This document shows positions 51,813 through 60,720 of a stretch of DNA of 64,000 bases, piece after piece (positions within the stretch are counted from its first letter, which is position 1; each line of letters starts with the position of its first letter). A model generated the notes under the pieces. It worked only from the letters and a program-made list of their open reading frames with translations. It ran no database searches and was not told the DNA's origin. The position numbers and the translations under genes were made by a program. The stretch spans positions 121,248 through 185,247 of the forward strand of contig CAJYAD010000005.1 of NCBI GenBank assembly GCA_913064775.1, read 5' to 3'. The DNA is from an uncultured Albidovulum sp. Lineage in GTDB: Bacteria > Pseudomonadota > Alphaproteobacteria > Rhodobacterales > Rhodobacteraceae.

Positions 51813-53180
51813 TCAGCCGGCCCCGAAGATCTCTCCGACGAATGCGGTCAGGTCCTGCATCTGCCGCACCCGCATGCCATCTTCCGCGCCTGTCTTCGAG
51901 CGCGATGGCGCGATCGCCTGTGAGAAACCAAGTTTTCGTGCTTCTTTCAACCTGTTTTCGGTCTGCCCCACCGGCCGCAGCGCCCCCGACAGGCTGATTT
52001 CCCCGAACAGCACCATATCGGGCGGCAGCGGCGCGTCCTCGCGCGCCGACAGGATCGCCGCCGCCACGGCCAGATCGGCCGCCGGTTCGGAAACCCGCAT
52101 CCCGCCCGCCACGTTCAGAAACACATCAAGCCCCGCGAAGGGAATGCCGCAGCGCGCTTCCAGCACCGCAAGGATGGTCGAGAGCCGCCCCGAATCGAGC
52201 CCCACCACCGTGCGCCGCGGCGTGCCCAGCGGCGACGCCGCCACCAGCGCCTGAATCTCGGTCAGCACCGGCCGCGTGCCCTCGATCCCGGCGAAAACCG
52301 CCGATCCGGGGCTGGACTGGCCGCGCTCGGACAGAAACAGCGCCGAGGGGTTCGTCACCTGCGCCAGCCCCTGCCCGGTCATCTCGAACACGCCGATCTC
52401 ATCGGCGGCGCCGAAGCGGTTCTTGACGGCGCGCAGGATGCGAAACTGATGGCCGCGCTCACCCTCGAAATAGAGCACCGTGTCGACCATATGCTCGACC
52501 ACCCGCGGCCCGGCGATCTGGCCGTCCTTGGTGACATGCCCCACCAGGATCACCGAGGTGCCACGGCGCTTGGCAAAACTGACCAGCTCATGACAGGCGG
52601 CGCGGACCTGCGCGACCGAGCCGGGCGCGCTGTCGACGCTGTCCGACCACATCGTCTGAATCGAATCGATGATCGCCAGCGCCGGGCGCTCGACGTCCAG
52701 CGTGGTCAGGATATTGCGCAGGTTGGTCTCGGCCCCCAGCTTCACCGGCGCGTCGGTCAGGCCAAGGCGCGCGGCGCGCATCCGGACCTGGGCCGAGGCC
52801 TCCTCGCCCGAGACATAGAGGCACTTGATCCCGGTGCGGGCAAAGGCGGCCGCGGCCTGCAACAGCAGCGTCGACTTGCCGATCCCCGGATCGCCGCCCA
52901 CCAGCAGCGCCGAGGCCGGCACAAGGCCCCCGCCCAGCACGCGGTCCAGCTCATCCATGCCGCTCAGGGCGCGCGGCGGCGGCGCCTCTTCGGTGGCAAG
53001 ATCGGTCAGTTCGATGGCGCGGCCGCGCTGCGCGCCCAGGCTTTTCGCGCCGGGGCCGGCGCTGAGCGGGGCCTCTTCGATGATCGTGTTCCAGGCGCCG
53101 CAGGCGTCGCAGCGGCCGGCCCATTTGCTTTGGGCGGCGCCACAGGCGGAACAGGTGAAGGCTGGGGCAGACTTGGCCAT
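51813..53180 (-). CDS. radA: DNA repair protein RadA
   Basis: RecA-like branch-migration helicase for homologous recombination. The 455-residue product has an N-terminal zinc finger (CSACGAAQSKWAGRCDACG), Walker A GGDPGIGKSTLL, Walker B LAIIDSIQTMW, the RadA-specific KNRFG motif and a C-terminal Lon-like domain (LDVFLNVAGGMRVSEPAADL). ATG 53180 (MAKSAP) is preferred to a longer upstream reading. First gene of the radA-cvpA-purF-DUF1284-SDR run. Confidence 0.97.
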   Translation of the reverse strand: MAKSAPAFTCSACGAAQSKWAGRCDACGAWNTIIEEAPLSAGPGAKSLGAQRGRAIELTDLATEEAPPPRALSGMDELDRVLGGGLVPASALLVGGDPGIGKSTLLLQAAAAFARTGIKCLYVSGEEASAQVRMRAARLGLTDAPVKLGAETNLRNILTTLDVERPALAIIDSIQTMWSDSVDSAPGSVAQVRAACHELVSFAKRRGTSVILVGHVTKDGQIAGPRVVEHMVDTVLYFEGERGHQFRILRAVKNRFGAADEIGVFEMTGQGLAQVTNPSALFLSERGQSSPGSAVFAGIEGTRPVLTEIQALVAASPLGTPRRTVVGLDSGRLSTILAVLEARCGIPFAGLDVFLNVAGGMRVSEPAADLAVAAAILSAREDAPLPPDMVLFGEISLSGALRPVGQTENRLKEARKLGFSQAIAPSRSKTGAEDGMRVRQMQDLTAFVGEIFGAG

Positions 53181-53325
53181 GGCCCCTAGGTGCCCGAGCC
53201 CGCGGCCCGGCGCAAGCTTTGGCGTGAAATGCGCACGCGAGGGTGGTTTTTGCGCCAGAGTGTCAAGGCGCCTGCCCCGCTTGCCGACCGCAGCGTACCC
53301 GGCCTCCGGATGCGGCGGGCGCATG

Positions 53326-53356
53326 AAAAAGCGGCGGGGCCTGGATGCCCCGCCGC
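53326..53356 (-). terminator. Rho-independent terminator of the glycine-zipper lipoprotein gene
   Basis: GCGGCGGGGC (53331-53340) and GCCCCGCCGC (53347-53356) form a perfect 10-bp stem with a six-base loop; on the minus strand five T residues follow (A-run at plus 53326-53330). It lies 15 bases after the stop of the minus-strand gene ending at 53371. Confidence 0.88.
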
Positions 53357-53370
53357 GTGATCAGAGACGC

Positions 53371-53832
53371 TCAATAATGTTCGAGATGGGCATCGCCGCC
53401 AGAGCCGACGACGCGCACGCGCTCGCCGACGCGGAAGCGGCCACCCTGCTTGAGCACCAGAATATGCTGGCCGTCCCGCATGCGGACCTCCCAGGCGCGG
53501 CGATAGGTGACCTTGGTGGCGTTCTTCGCGGCCATGTTGCCGCCCACCGCCGCACCCGCGCCGGCACCGATGATCGTCGCCGCGGTATTGCCGCTGCCCT
53601 TGCCGAACTGGTTGCCGATGACACCCCCGAGGGCAGCGCCCATCAGGGTGCCGGCGACCTGGTCGTTCGGGTTGGTGGTCTGCAGCTCGACATTGCGGCT
53701 GCCGACGATCGTGCCGCTACGCACCTGCGTTTGCTGCGCAGAGGGCTGGGCATAGCTTTGGCCGCCCTGATTTTCGACACAGCCGGCCAGCGACAGACAG
53801 GCAAGCGGGATCGCGATATAGGTGAATTTCAT
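53371..53832 (-). CDS. Glycine-zipper outer-membrane lipoprotein (SlyB-like)
   Basis: A 153-residue lipoprotein: signal with lipobox LSLAGC (Cys 18), then a Gly-rich two-helix membrane hairpin typical of glycine-zipper 2TM domains (VAGTLMGAALGGVIGNQFGK, ATIIGAGAGAAVGGNMAAKN), and a C-terminal beta domain (VRMRDGQHILVLKQGGRFRV). SlyB-like proteins form rings that stabilise outer-membrane proteins under stress. ATG 53832 is where the signal begins. Bases 53833-54108 hold no gene; a GGGCCGCRCGTCGG direct repeat lies near 53987-54013. Confidence 0.9.
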   Translation of the reverse strand: MKFTYIAIPLACLSLAGCVENQGGQSYAQPSAQQTQVRSGTIVGSRNVELQTTNPNDQVAGTLMGAALGGVIGNQFGKGSGNTAATIIGAGAGAAVGGNMAAKNATKVTYRRAWEVRMRDGQHILVLKQGGRFRVGERVRVVGSGGDAHLEHY

Positions 53833-54108
53833 GGTCGTCTCCCTCGGTTCCGACGGCCCCCCGGGGCCACACGCGATCTCATCCGGCGAAGCGCGCCGCC
53901 GGCGGGACCTACAGGCGAAACGCGCGCGCGCGCCGATGGTTCCCACGGATCGAACGGGAATTTGCGCCACCGTGAACCCGAGCGCCGGGCCGCACGTCGG
54001 GCCGCGCGTCGGGGCCTGATCGAAGCCGGGGCCCTGCACCGCAGCCCCCGCCGGAGGAGGTGCAGCACTCCCGCCATCGACCTGATCCCGGCCGCCGCGA
54101 TCGAACGC

Positions 54109-55458
54109 CTAGACCATCGACCCGATGTCCGAGGCATAGCTTGGATAGGCGAAGATCAGCCCCTTGATCTGGTTCGCCGTCAGCCCCGCCTTCATCGCCA
54201 TGGCGAACAGGTTAATCTGCTCTTCGGCGCCGGGCCCGAGAAGATGCGCGCCAAGGATCTTGCCGCTGCCATTCTCGACAAGAACCTTGAAGCCGGACCA
54301 TCTGGCGCCGACCCGCATCGAGGAATACCAGCCATCGGTCTTCTCGAAATGGGTCTCGAAATCCAGCCCCTTGTCGCGCGCCCCGGCCTCGGACAGACCG
54401 ACCATCGCGGCCTGCGGCAGGGTGAAGACCACGCTGGGGATCGGCGGATAATCCACGGCGCGCTCATCCTTGCCGGCCAGCAGATTCTTGCCCGCGATGC
54501 GGCCCTCGTTCGCAGATACGGGCGTCAGGTTCGGGCCGGACTCGGCGCAATCGCCAGCCGCGAAGATGGCCCTGTTGGTGGTGCGCATATAGGCCGAGAC
54601 CTTGATGCCTTTGCGCGAATGCTCGACCCCGGCGGCGTCAAGGTTCAGCTCGTCGATATTGGGAACCCGGCCGGTGGCATGGACCACCGCGTCGCAAGCC
54701 ATGGTGCGGGTGCCGGAGGCGAGCTGATAATCGACCTCGAAGCCGGCCCCGGTCTTGCGGATCTCAAGCACCTTGGCGCCGGTCTTCACCTCGACCCCAA
54801 GGTCGGCGGTCGCCGCGACAAGCATCTCGACCATGTCGGGATCGAAATTGCCCAGCGGCCGATCCGCCATCTCCAGCACCGTGACCTCGGCCGCGCCGGC
54901 ACGCTTCGAGATATGCGCGAATTCCATCGCGATGAAGCCGCCCCCGACGAAGGCCAGCCGGGCAGGCAGCTCGGGCATCTCCAGGAAATCGGTGCTGGTA
55001 AGGAGGTGCTCTTCGCCGGGGATGTCCAGCGTCATCGGCCGGGCCCCGGTGGCGATGTGGAAATGCTTCGCCCGGTAGGGTTTGCCGTCGATCTCTGCGG
55101 TATCGGGCCCGGTGAAGCGCGCCGATCCATGCAGGACAGTGACGCCGGCCTTCTCCAACCCCTTTTCGATGCGCGGCGGCATGTTGTCGGTGAAGGTGCG
55201 CTTGAAGGCCACCATGTCGGGCCATCTGGCCGAGATGTCGCCCTCCAGCCCCTTGCCCTTCATCGCATGGATCCAGTCGATGCCCTCGGTCGGCGCGATC
55301 AGCATCTTCTTGGGGTCGCAGCCGCGCAGCGCGCAGGTGCCGCCATGGGGCAGGCAATCGACGCTTGCCACCTTCCATCCGGCTGCCGCCGCGGTTCGGG
55401 CGACCCCATTGCCGCCGGTGCCGCCGCCGATCACGATTAGATCGAATTCCTGGGCCAT
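54109..55458 (-). CDS. FAD-dependent pyridine nucleotide-disulfide oxidoreductase, atypical C-terminus
   Basis: A 449-residue flavoprotein of the glutathione reductase/dihydrolipoamide dehydrogenase superfamily. FAD motif GGGTGGNGVARTAA (11-24), redox pair in GGTCALRGCDPKK, second nucleotide motif AFVGGGFIAMEFAH and FAD-binding IFAAGDCAESG. The C-terminal dimerisation domain ends FAYPSYASDIGSM: the catalytic His-Pro-Thr...Glu of the classical enzymes is replaced by Tyr-Pro-Ser...Asp. It may therefore use a different substrate or proton donor. ATG 55458; the frame stays open upstream without conserved features. Confidence 0.88.
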   Translation of the reverse strand: MAQEFDLIVIGGGTGGNGVARTAAAAGWKVASVDCLPHGGTCALRGCDPKKMLIAPTEGIDWIHAMKGKGLEGDISARWPDMVAFKRTFTDNMPPRIEKGLEKAGVTVLHGSARFTGPDTAEIDGKPYRAKHFHIATGARPMTLDIPGEEHLLTSTDFLEMPELPARLAFVGGGFIAMEFAHISKRAGAAEVTVLEMADRPLGNFDPDMVEMLVAATADLGVEVKTGAKVLEIRKTGAGFEVDYQLASGTRTMACDAVVHATGRVPNIDELNLDAAGVEHSRKGIKVSAYMRTTNRAIFAAGDCAESGPNLTPVSANEGRIAGKNLLAGKDERAVDYPPIPSVVFTLPQAAMVGLSEAGARDKGLDFETHFEKTDGWYSSMRVGARWSGFKVLVENGSGKILGAHLLGPGAEEQINLFAMAMKAGLTANQIKGLIFAYPSYASDIGSMV

Positions 55459-55576
55459 GTGATGTGCTCCTTTTCTGATGCAAGGGGAATACCTCGCCAA
55501 TGCGAGACCCGGCGAGCGCCGGTCGGGTCGTCGGTCAACGCGTGCCAAAGGGAACCGTTCCATGGTTTCGCCTGAC

Positions 55577-55620
55577 ACCCGGGGATCGACACACGGGGAT
55601 CGACGGGCCGATCCCCCGTG
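55577..55620. promoter_or_regulatory. Repeated hairpin motif between the flavoprotein and hydrolase genes
   Basis: CGGGGATCGAC occurs twice (starting about 55580 and 55594), and the second copy forms an inverted repeat with CGATCCCC: GGGGATCG (55595-55602), six-base loop, CGATCCCC (55609-55616), extendable with CAC/GTG. It lies in the divergent promoter region, so it could be an operator for both genes. Confidence 0.45.
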
Positions 55621-55737
55621 GAATGACACGCGGCCCCGACCGTCCGATCGGCGCTGGACTGCGGCGCGCGGCTGGGGTCCATATGGCACGACAGCAGCCG
55701 TGCGCCGAGGGGCGACGACCGAGGAGACCCAGAGCAG

Positions 55738-56841
55738 ATGACCAATCGCATCGACCGCACCCGCCCCGACGCCCCCGAACTGGCCCGCAGGGGTGACCAT
55801 CCGGTCGGCGTCCGGACGCTGAAATTGGTCAATCCCGCGCAGCCCGATGTCTTCGGCGCGCCGGGCGCGCTGGCCGACCGCGCGCTGACGGTGGAATATT
55901 GGTATCCCGCGGCCCAACCCGGCGCGGGGGCGGCGCGGTACCCGACGCTGTTGCGTGACGGCCACCGCAGCCTGACGCTGCACGGCGCCGCCACCCGCGA
56001 CGCGCCCGAGGCTTCGGGTGAGTTCCCGCTGGTGATCCTGTCGCATGGCTATCCCGGCAACCGGATGCTGCTAAGCCATTTTGGCGAATTCCTGGCCGGG
56101 CATGGCTACCGCGTCGCCAGTATCGACCATCTGCATTCGACCTACGGCGATGCGGCCTATCTGGCGGGCAAGGCCTTTGCCGCGACGCTGATCCACCGCC
56201 CGCTGGACGTGGCCTTCGTGGCCGAGACGCTGGGCGGCGATTACGCGGTGATCGGCTATTCCATGGGCGGCTACGGCGCGCTGGTGCTGGCGGGCGCGGG
56301 AATTTCGGACGCGGCCCTGACCTCGGAGATGGCGCCGCCGCATGGCCTGTGGGAAAGGCACCGCGCCCCGGTGCCGCTGGGGCGCCTCAAGGCGATCCTG
56401 CCGATCGGCCCCTGGGGTCGGCCGCGCGATGTGTGGGATGCCGCCGGGCTTGGCAAGCTGCGGCTGCCCTGCCTGATCATGGCCGGCACCCAGGATCATG
56501 TGTCGGGCTATGAGGACGGCATACGCCGCATTTTCGCGGAAACCGGCGGGCCGACCTGGCTTCTGAGTTTCCAGGCCGCCGGTCACAATGCCGCCGCCCC
56601 GATCCCCGCCCCGCAAGAGGCGTGGGAGCCTTCCACCCATCTCGACTGGCCACCCTTCGGGCATTACGCCGATGCGGTCTGGGACGGCGTCGCGATGAAC
56701 AACATCGCCCAGCATTTCGCCCGCGCCTTCCTCGATTGGCACCTGAAGGGCATGGTCGAAAAGGTCGCCTATCTGCAGCCCGGCTGGACCGGATTCGAAG
56801 ATGGGCTCGCCCCCGGGCTGACGCTGGAAGCGCGCGGCTGA
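55738..56841 (+). CDS. Alpha/beta hydrolase, dienelactone hydrolase/PET-esterase-like family
   Basis: A 367-residue serine hydrolase: oxyanion region LVILSHGYPGNRMLLSHFGE, nucleophile elbow GYSMGGYG (about 178-185), acid residue in IMAGTQDHVSGY and histidine in SFQAAGHNAAAP. There is no signal peptide. The N-terminal RRGDHPVGVRTLKLVNPAQP and EYWYPA motif match predicted dienelactone hydrolases. It is divergent from the flavoprotein gene. Substrate unknown. Confidence 0.85.
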   Translation: MTNRIDRTRPDAPELARRGDHPVGVRTLKLVNPAQPDVFGAPGALADRALTVEYWYPAAQPGAGAARYPTLLRDGHRSLTLHGAATRDAPEASGEFPLVILSHGYPGNRMLLSHFGEFLAGHGYRVASIDHLHSTYGDAAYLAGKAFAATLIHRPLDVAFVAETLGGDYAVIGYSMGGYGALVLAGAGISDAALTSEMAPPHGLWERHRAPVPLGRLKAILPIGPWGRPRDVWDAAGLGKLRLPCLIMAGTQDHVSGYEDGIRRIFAETGGPTWLLSFQAAGHNAAAPIPAPQEAWEPSTHLDWPPFGHYADAVWDGVAMNNIAQHFARAFLDWHLKGMVEKVAYLQPGWTGFEDGLAPGLTLEARG

Positions 56842-56997
56842 GCCGACCCTTTCGGCGCCAGTCGGGATTTCAGCCGAACGCCACGGCACCCCGGGGGCGG
56901 CGATCCCGGTCAATTCGCAGGCCGTGACCTCGAAGCCCAAGCACCTGAGGCAGGGAAAGTCGGAGGCGCGGGCGTTGTGGGACGCGCCGCCCGATCG
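56842..56997. other. Gap between hydrolase gene and frcR
   Basis: Convergent intergenic region of about 155 bases. No convincing hairpin with T-tract and no supported coding frame. Confidence 0.3.
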
Positions 56998-58215
56998 TCA
57001 CTGCGCCCGCTCCAGCGCCACTTTCCGAAGCAGCGTGTTCTGATCGACCATCCAGTTCGCCGCGACGTGGAAGGCCGCGCCGCCCAGCGCGCGGGCGACG
57101 CCGCCGAAATGCCCGGCCCCGATCTCGGGCCGAAAGATCCCCCGCAGGTCAAGCTGGTCGAGATGCCGCGCGACCGCCTGGATCAGCCGGGTGCGGACCT
57201 CGGCCGGGAAGGCGCCGTCGATCACCACCGCGTCGAATTCGATCACCGCCTGGGTCGACACGATCGCATGCGCAAGCCCCCGCCCGGCGCGGTCGATCCA
57301 GGCCGTCAGGGCGGGATCGAGGCTGCGCCAATCGGTGCCGTCATCATCCAGCCGCCCCGGGTCATCGCCCTGCTCGGCAAGCATCCGCCCTAGCACGAAC
57401 AGCGACGCATGATCGATCAGCCGGTCGCCTTCGGGGGCGCCGGGGATGCGCAGCGGGCCGAAGCCGCCAGCATTGCCGCGCTGCCCGGGGAACACGCTGC
57501 CGTTCAGGACGATCCCGCCGCCGATGAAGGTGCCGACGAAGAAGTAGATGAAATCCTGCGGCTTGCGCTGCGGCCCGAAAACCAGTTCCGCCCGGCAGGC
57601 ACAGGTGCCATCGTTCTCGACCGAAATCTCGCCCGGAACCAGATCCCGCAGGGCCGATGCGACGTCGAAGTCGCGCCAGGCCTCCATCTCGGCGCGCGGG
57701 GCGTCGAAATCCCGGCTCCAGTGCCACAGCTCGGACGGCATCGCCACGCCGAAGGCCGCAATCTGGTCGCGCCGCTTTCTGGCCGTGCGCAGCAACGGGC
57801 GCAGGTTGACACGGACGAAGTCAAGCAGCCCCGCCGGGGTCGGGTAGCTGTGCGACTGCGTGCGCCGCGCGATCATCGCGCCGGAAAAATCGACCACGAT
57901 CATGTCGAAACCGCGCCGGCCGATCTTCAGCCCGATGAAGTGGCGGGCCTCGGGATTGATGCGCATCGGCACCGAGGGCTGCCCCACCCGGCCACGGATC
58001 GGATCACCCCGCAGCAGCAGCCCGTCGGCCTGCAAGGCGTTGAAGATCACCGATACGGCGTTCGCGGACAGACCGGTGGCAAGCGTCGCCTCGGCCTTGG
58101 TGCAGGTGCCATGCTGGCGGATCAGATGCAGCACCAGGCGTTCATTGAACCCCCGCACCGATACCTGATTGGACCCCCGGAGCGGCGTCGCCTTGAGCAG
58201 TTCGTCTTTGTTCAC
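56998..58215 (-). CDS. frcR: ROK-family transcriptional repressor of the frc operon
   Basis: A 405-residue NagC/Mlc-type regulator. N-terminal winged HTH (about 25-80; TKAEATLATGLSANAVSVIF, RGRVGQPSVPM wing) and a ROK sugar-kinase-like domain (about 90-390; FIGLKIGRRGFDMIVVDFSG, FVGTFIGGGIVLNGSVFPGQ, GNAGGFGPLRIP). The ROK zinc cysteines CxGCxGC are not present. The start is GTG 58215. It is divergent from frcB, matching the frcR-frcBCAK order of Sinorhizobium. A palindrome over the frcB promoter is the likely target. Confidence 0.9.
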   Translation of the reverse strand: MNKDELLKATPLRGSNQVSVRGFNERLVLHLIRQHGTCTKAEATLATGLSANAVSVIFNALQADGLLLRGDPIRGRVGQPSVPMRINPEARHFIGLKIGRRGFDMIVVDFSGAMIARRTQSHSYPTPAGLLDFVRVNLRPLLRTARKRRDQIAAFGVAMPSELWHWSRDFDAPRAEMEAWRDFDVASALRDLVPGEISVENDGTCACRAELVFGPQRKPQDFIYFFVGTFIGGGIVLNGSVFPGQRGNAGGFGPLRIPGAPEGDRLIDHASLFVLGRMLAEQGDDPGRLDDDGTDWRSLDPALTAWIDRAGRGLAHAIVSTQAVIEFDAVVIDGAFPAEVRTRLIQAVARHLDQLDLRGIFRPEIGAGHFGGVARALGGAAFHVAANWMVDQNTLLRKVALERAQ

Positions 58216-58302
58216 ACCGCGCGTCCAGTTTCATTTCCGATACCCCGAAACGAGCATAGTCAGCCCGCGAGACGCGAACAAGAACGATCGCTGACATACA
58301 TT

Positions 58303-58331
58303 TCAATAATTCATTCGAAAGTGTTTATTGA
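58303..58331. promoter_or_regulatory. Likely FrcR operator O1
   Basis: Arms TCAATAA (58303-58309) and TTATTGA (58325-58331) flank a core containing TTCGAA (58314-58319) at nearly the same centre. AT-rich arms around a central CG are the NagC/Mlc operator pattern. The right arm overlaps the -35 box of the frcB promoter. The core TTCATTCGAAAGT recurs as TTCATTCGCAAGT at 58453-58465. Confidence 0.65.
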
Positions 58332-58355
58332 CAGATGCCGTCACAGGACTATACG
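58328..58355 (+). promoter_or_regulatory. frcBCAK promoter
   Basis: Perfect -35 TTGACA (58328-58333), 16-base spacer, -10 TATACG (58350-58355). The leader to the frcB ATG is about 140 bases and contains the second operator-like motif. Confidence 0.65.
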
Positions 58356-58450
58356 GCAGAAATACCGTGTTTGCGGGAGGAAACAGCAAATATCGACGGC
58401 AGATGCGGCAGGGGGTTCGAAGATGCTGGCACGCCTTGGTACGCGTAATA

Positions 58451-58465
58451 ACTTCATTCGCAAGT
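58451..58465. promoter_or_regulatory. Likely FrcR operator O2 in the frcB leader
   Basis: ACTT-CATTCGC-AAGT (58451-58465), an inverted repeat sharing 12 of 13 bases with the core of O1. The 143-base distance between the cores would allow looping between two bound ROK dimers. Confidence 0.5.
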
Positions 58466-58503
58466 ATTGATCGGCCCCGGGATCTATCGCAAGGGAGAGG
58501 AAC

Positions 58504-59565
58504 ATGAACATCGCAAGAACCGGTGCCGCAAGAACCCGGGCTGCAGGGGCCATCGCCGTTGGGGCCATCGCCTCGGCCGCCATCGCCCTGGGCCTGGCGT
58601 CGCCTGCCATGGCGGCCGGGGTTACGGCCTGTCTGATCACCAAGACGGACTCGAATCCCTATTTCGTCAAGATGAAGGAAGGCGCCCAGGCCGAGGCCAA
58701 GAAGCTGGGCATGCAGCTGAAAAGCTATGCCGGCAAATATGACGGCGACAACCAGAGCCAGGTGAACGCGGTCGAGGCCTGCATGGCCAGCGGTGCCAAG
58801 GGGATCCTGATCACCGCCTCTTCGACCAAGGCGATCGTGCCGACGCTTGAGAAGGCGCGCAAGGCGGGGCTACTGGTGATCGCGCTCGACACGCCGCTGG
58901 ACCCGGCAAATGCCGCCGACATGACCTTTGCCACCGACAATTTCCACGCCGCCGAACTGGATGGCGAATGGGCCAAGGCCAAGCTGGGCAAGAAGGCCAA
59001 GGACGCGAAGATCGCCTTCCTTGATCTCGCCGTTTCGCAGCCGACCGTCGGGGTCGAGCGTGACCAGGGCTTCATGAAAGGCTTCGGCATCGACATCAAG
59101 AACCCCGACAAATGGGGCGATGAGACCGATCCGCGCATCGTCGGCCATGCGGTGACCGGCGGCTCGATCGAGGGTGGCCAGAAGGCGATGGAGACGCTGC
59201 TGGCGAGAAACCCGAACATCAACCTTGTCTATGCGATCAACGAACCGGCCGCCGAGGGGGCCTATCAGGCGCTGAAATCGGTCGGCAAGGCGAAGGGGGT
59301 GACGATCGTCGCGATCGACGGCTCTTGCCGCGGGGTGCGCGATGTCCAGAAAGGCATCATCGGCGCGACCGCACAGCAATATCCGCTGATGATGGCCAAG
59401 CTCGGGGTCGAGGCGGTCTACAAATATGTCGAGACCGGCGCGAAACCGAAGGCCACGCCGGGCAAGGATTTCTACGACACCGGCACCAACCTGATCACCA
59501 AGGATCCGCAAAAGGGCGTGCCCTCTATCACCGTCAAGAAGGGCCTGGCGCTCTGCTGGGGCTAA
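58504..59565 (+). CDS. frcB: Sugar ABC transporter periplasmic binding protein FrcB
   Basis: Binding protein for fructose (with mannose and ribose in Sinorhizobium). The 353-residue product has a long signal peptide (cleavage after AMA, about 38) and a type I two-lobe fold: [62 protein letters not shown] and [18 protein letters not shown]. Near-identical layout to S. meliloti FrcB. ATG follows AGGGAGAGGAAC. A hairpin separates it from frcC. Confidence 0.94.
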   Translation: MNIARTGAARTRAAGAIAVGAIASAAIALGLASPAMAAGVTACLITKTDSNPYFVKMKEGAQAEAKKLGMQLKSYAGKYDGDNQSQVNAVEACMASGAKGILITASSTKAIVPTLEKARKAGLLVIALDTPLDPANAADMTFATDNFHAAELDGEWAKAKLGKKAKDAKIAFLDLAVSQPTVGVERDQGFMKGFGIDIKNPDKWGDETDPRIVGHAVTGGSIEGGQKAMETLLARNPNINLVYAINEPAAEGAYQALKSVGKAKGVTIVAIDGSCRGVRDVQKGIIGATAQQYPLMMAKLGVEAVYKYVETGAKPKATPGKDFYDTGTNLITKDPQKGVPSITVKKGLALCWG

Positions 59566-59589
59566 GACCCCGGCCTGACAATGCAACGT

Positions 59590-59613
59590 CGGGGCGGCCC
59601 GCGCGCCGCCCCG
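59590..59613 (+). terminator. Intercistronic hairpin between frcB and frcC
   Basis: CGGGGCGGC (59590-59598), six-base loop, GCCGCCCCG (59605-59613): perfect 9-bp stem, 24 bases after the frcB stop, no T-tract. Such hairpins protect binding-protein mRNA or partly terminate, giving excess binding protein over membrane parts. Confidence 0.6.
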
Positions 59614-59649
59614 TCCTGGACCGGCCCGGAGGAGGCCTTGGGAGGGAAC

Positions 59650-60720
59650 ATGGCGCCATCGCCCGATGACGCGCGGGGCTTTGAGCAATCGGCCACGCTG
59701 GCCGAGCCCCAGATCGCGGAATTCGCTCAGGACCGGTCGCTGCGGCATCGCGTTCAGCACCGGCTGCACATGACGCCCTCGCTGGTGCCGCTTTTCGTGG
59801 TCTTCGCCTCGGTCGCGGGGTTCGGGCTTCTTGTGGGTCCGTCGTTCTTTTCCGCCTTCGCGCTGACGCTGATCCTCAAGCAAGTCGCGGTCACCGGGAT
59901 CGTCGGGGCGGCCGAGGCGCTGGTGATCCTGACCGCGGGGATCGAGCTTTCGGTCGGCGCGATCATGGTGATCTGCTCGGTGATCATGGGGCAATTCGCC
60001 TTCACCTACGGGCTGCCCGCCCCGGTCGCGGTGCTGGGGGGCCTGGGCATCGGGGCGCTGATCGGTTTCATCAACGGCACGCTGGTGGCCCGCGCCAAGC
60101 TGCCGCCCTTCATCGTGACGCTGGGGATGTGGCAGATCGTGCTGGCGGCCAATTATCTGTATTCGGGCAACCAGACCATCGGGTCGGACCAGATCGCCGC
60201 CCGGGCGCCCTTGCTGAACTTCTTCGGCGGCCAGATCCAGATTGGCGGGGCGATCCTGACCTATGGCGCGCTGACCATGATCGCGCTGGTGCTACTGCTG
60301 GCCTATGTGCTGCGCCACACCGCCTGGGGCCGCCATGTCTATGCCGTGGGCGATGATCCGGACGCGGCCGAACTGGCGGGGGTCAAGGTCAAGCGGGTGC
60401 TGATCTCGGTCTATACGCTGGCGGGGCTGATCTGCGCGCTGGCCGGCTGGGTGCTGATCGGCCGGGTTGGCGCGATCTCCCCCAACTCGGGCCAGTTCGA
60501 GAACATCAACGCCATCACCGCGACGGTGATCGGGGGGATCTCGCTGTTCGGCGGGCGCGGCTCGATCCTGGGGATGATGTTCGGGGCGCTGATCGTCGGG
60601 GTCTTCACCCTTGGCCTCAACATGTACGGGACCGATCCGCAATGGACCTATCTGTTGATCGGCCTGCTCATCATCCTGGCGGTCGCGGTGGACCAGTGGA
60701 TCAGAAAGGTGTCTGCGTGA
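59650..60720 (+). CDS. frcC: Sugar ABC transporter permease FrcC
   Basis: Membrane component of the fructose importer. The 356-residue product of the RbsC/AraH type has about ten hydrophobic segments after a 45-residue cytoplasmic N-terminus. Family blocks: VGAAEALVILTAGIELSVGA, FINGTLVARAKLPPFIVTLG, GRHVYAVGDDPDAAELAGVK (EAA-like loop) and ATVIGGISLFGGRGSILGMM. ATG 59650 is directly preceded by GGAGGGAAC; earlier in-frame starts lack one. Its stop overlaps frcA by one base. Confidence 0.94.
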   Translation: MAPSPDDARGFEQSATLAEPQIAEFAQDRSLRHRVQHRLHMTPSLVPLFVVFASVAGFGLLVGPSFFSAFALTLILKQVAVTGIVGAAEALVILTAGIELSVGAIMVICSVIMGQFAFTYGLPAPVAVLGGLGIGALIGFINGTLVARAKLPPFIVTLGMWQIVLAANYLYSGNQTIGSDQIAARAPLLNFFGGQIQIGGAILTYGALTMIALVLLLAYVLRHTAWGRHVYAVGDDPDAAELAGVKVKRVLISVYTLAGLICALAGWVLIGRVGAISPNSGQFENINAITATVIGGISLFGGRGSILGMMFGALIVGVFTLGLNMYGTDPQWTYLLIGLLIILAVAVDQWIRKVSA

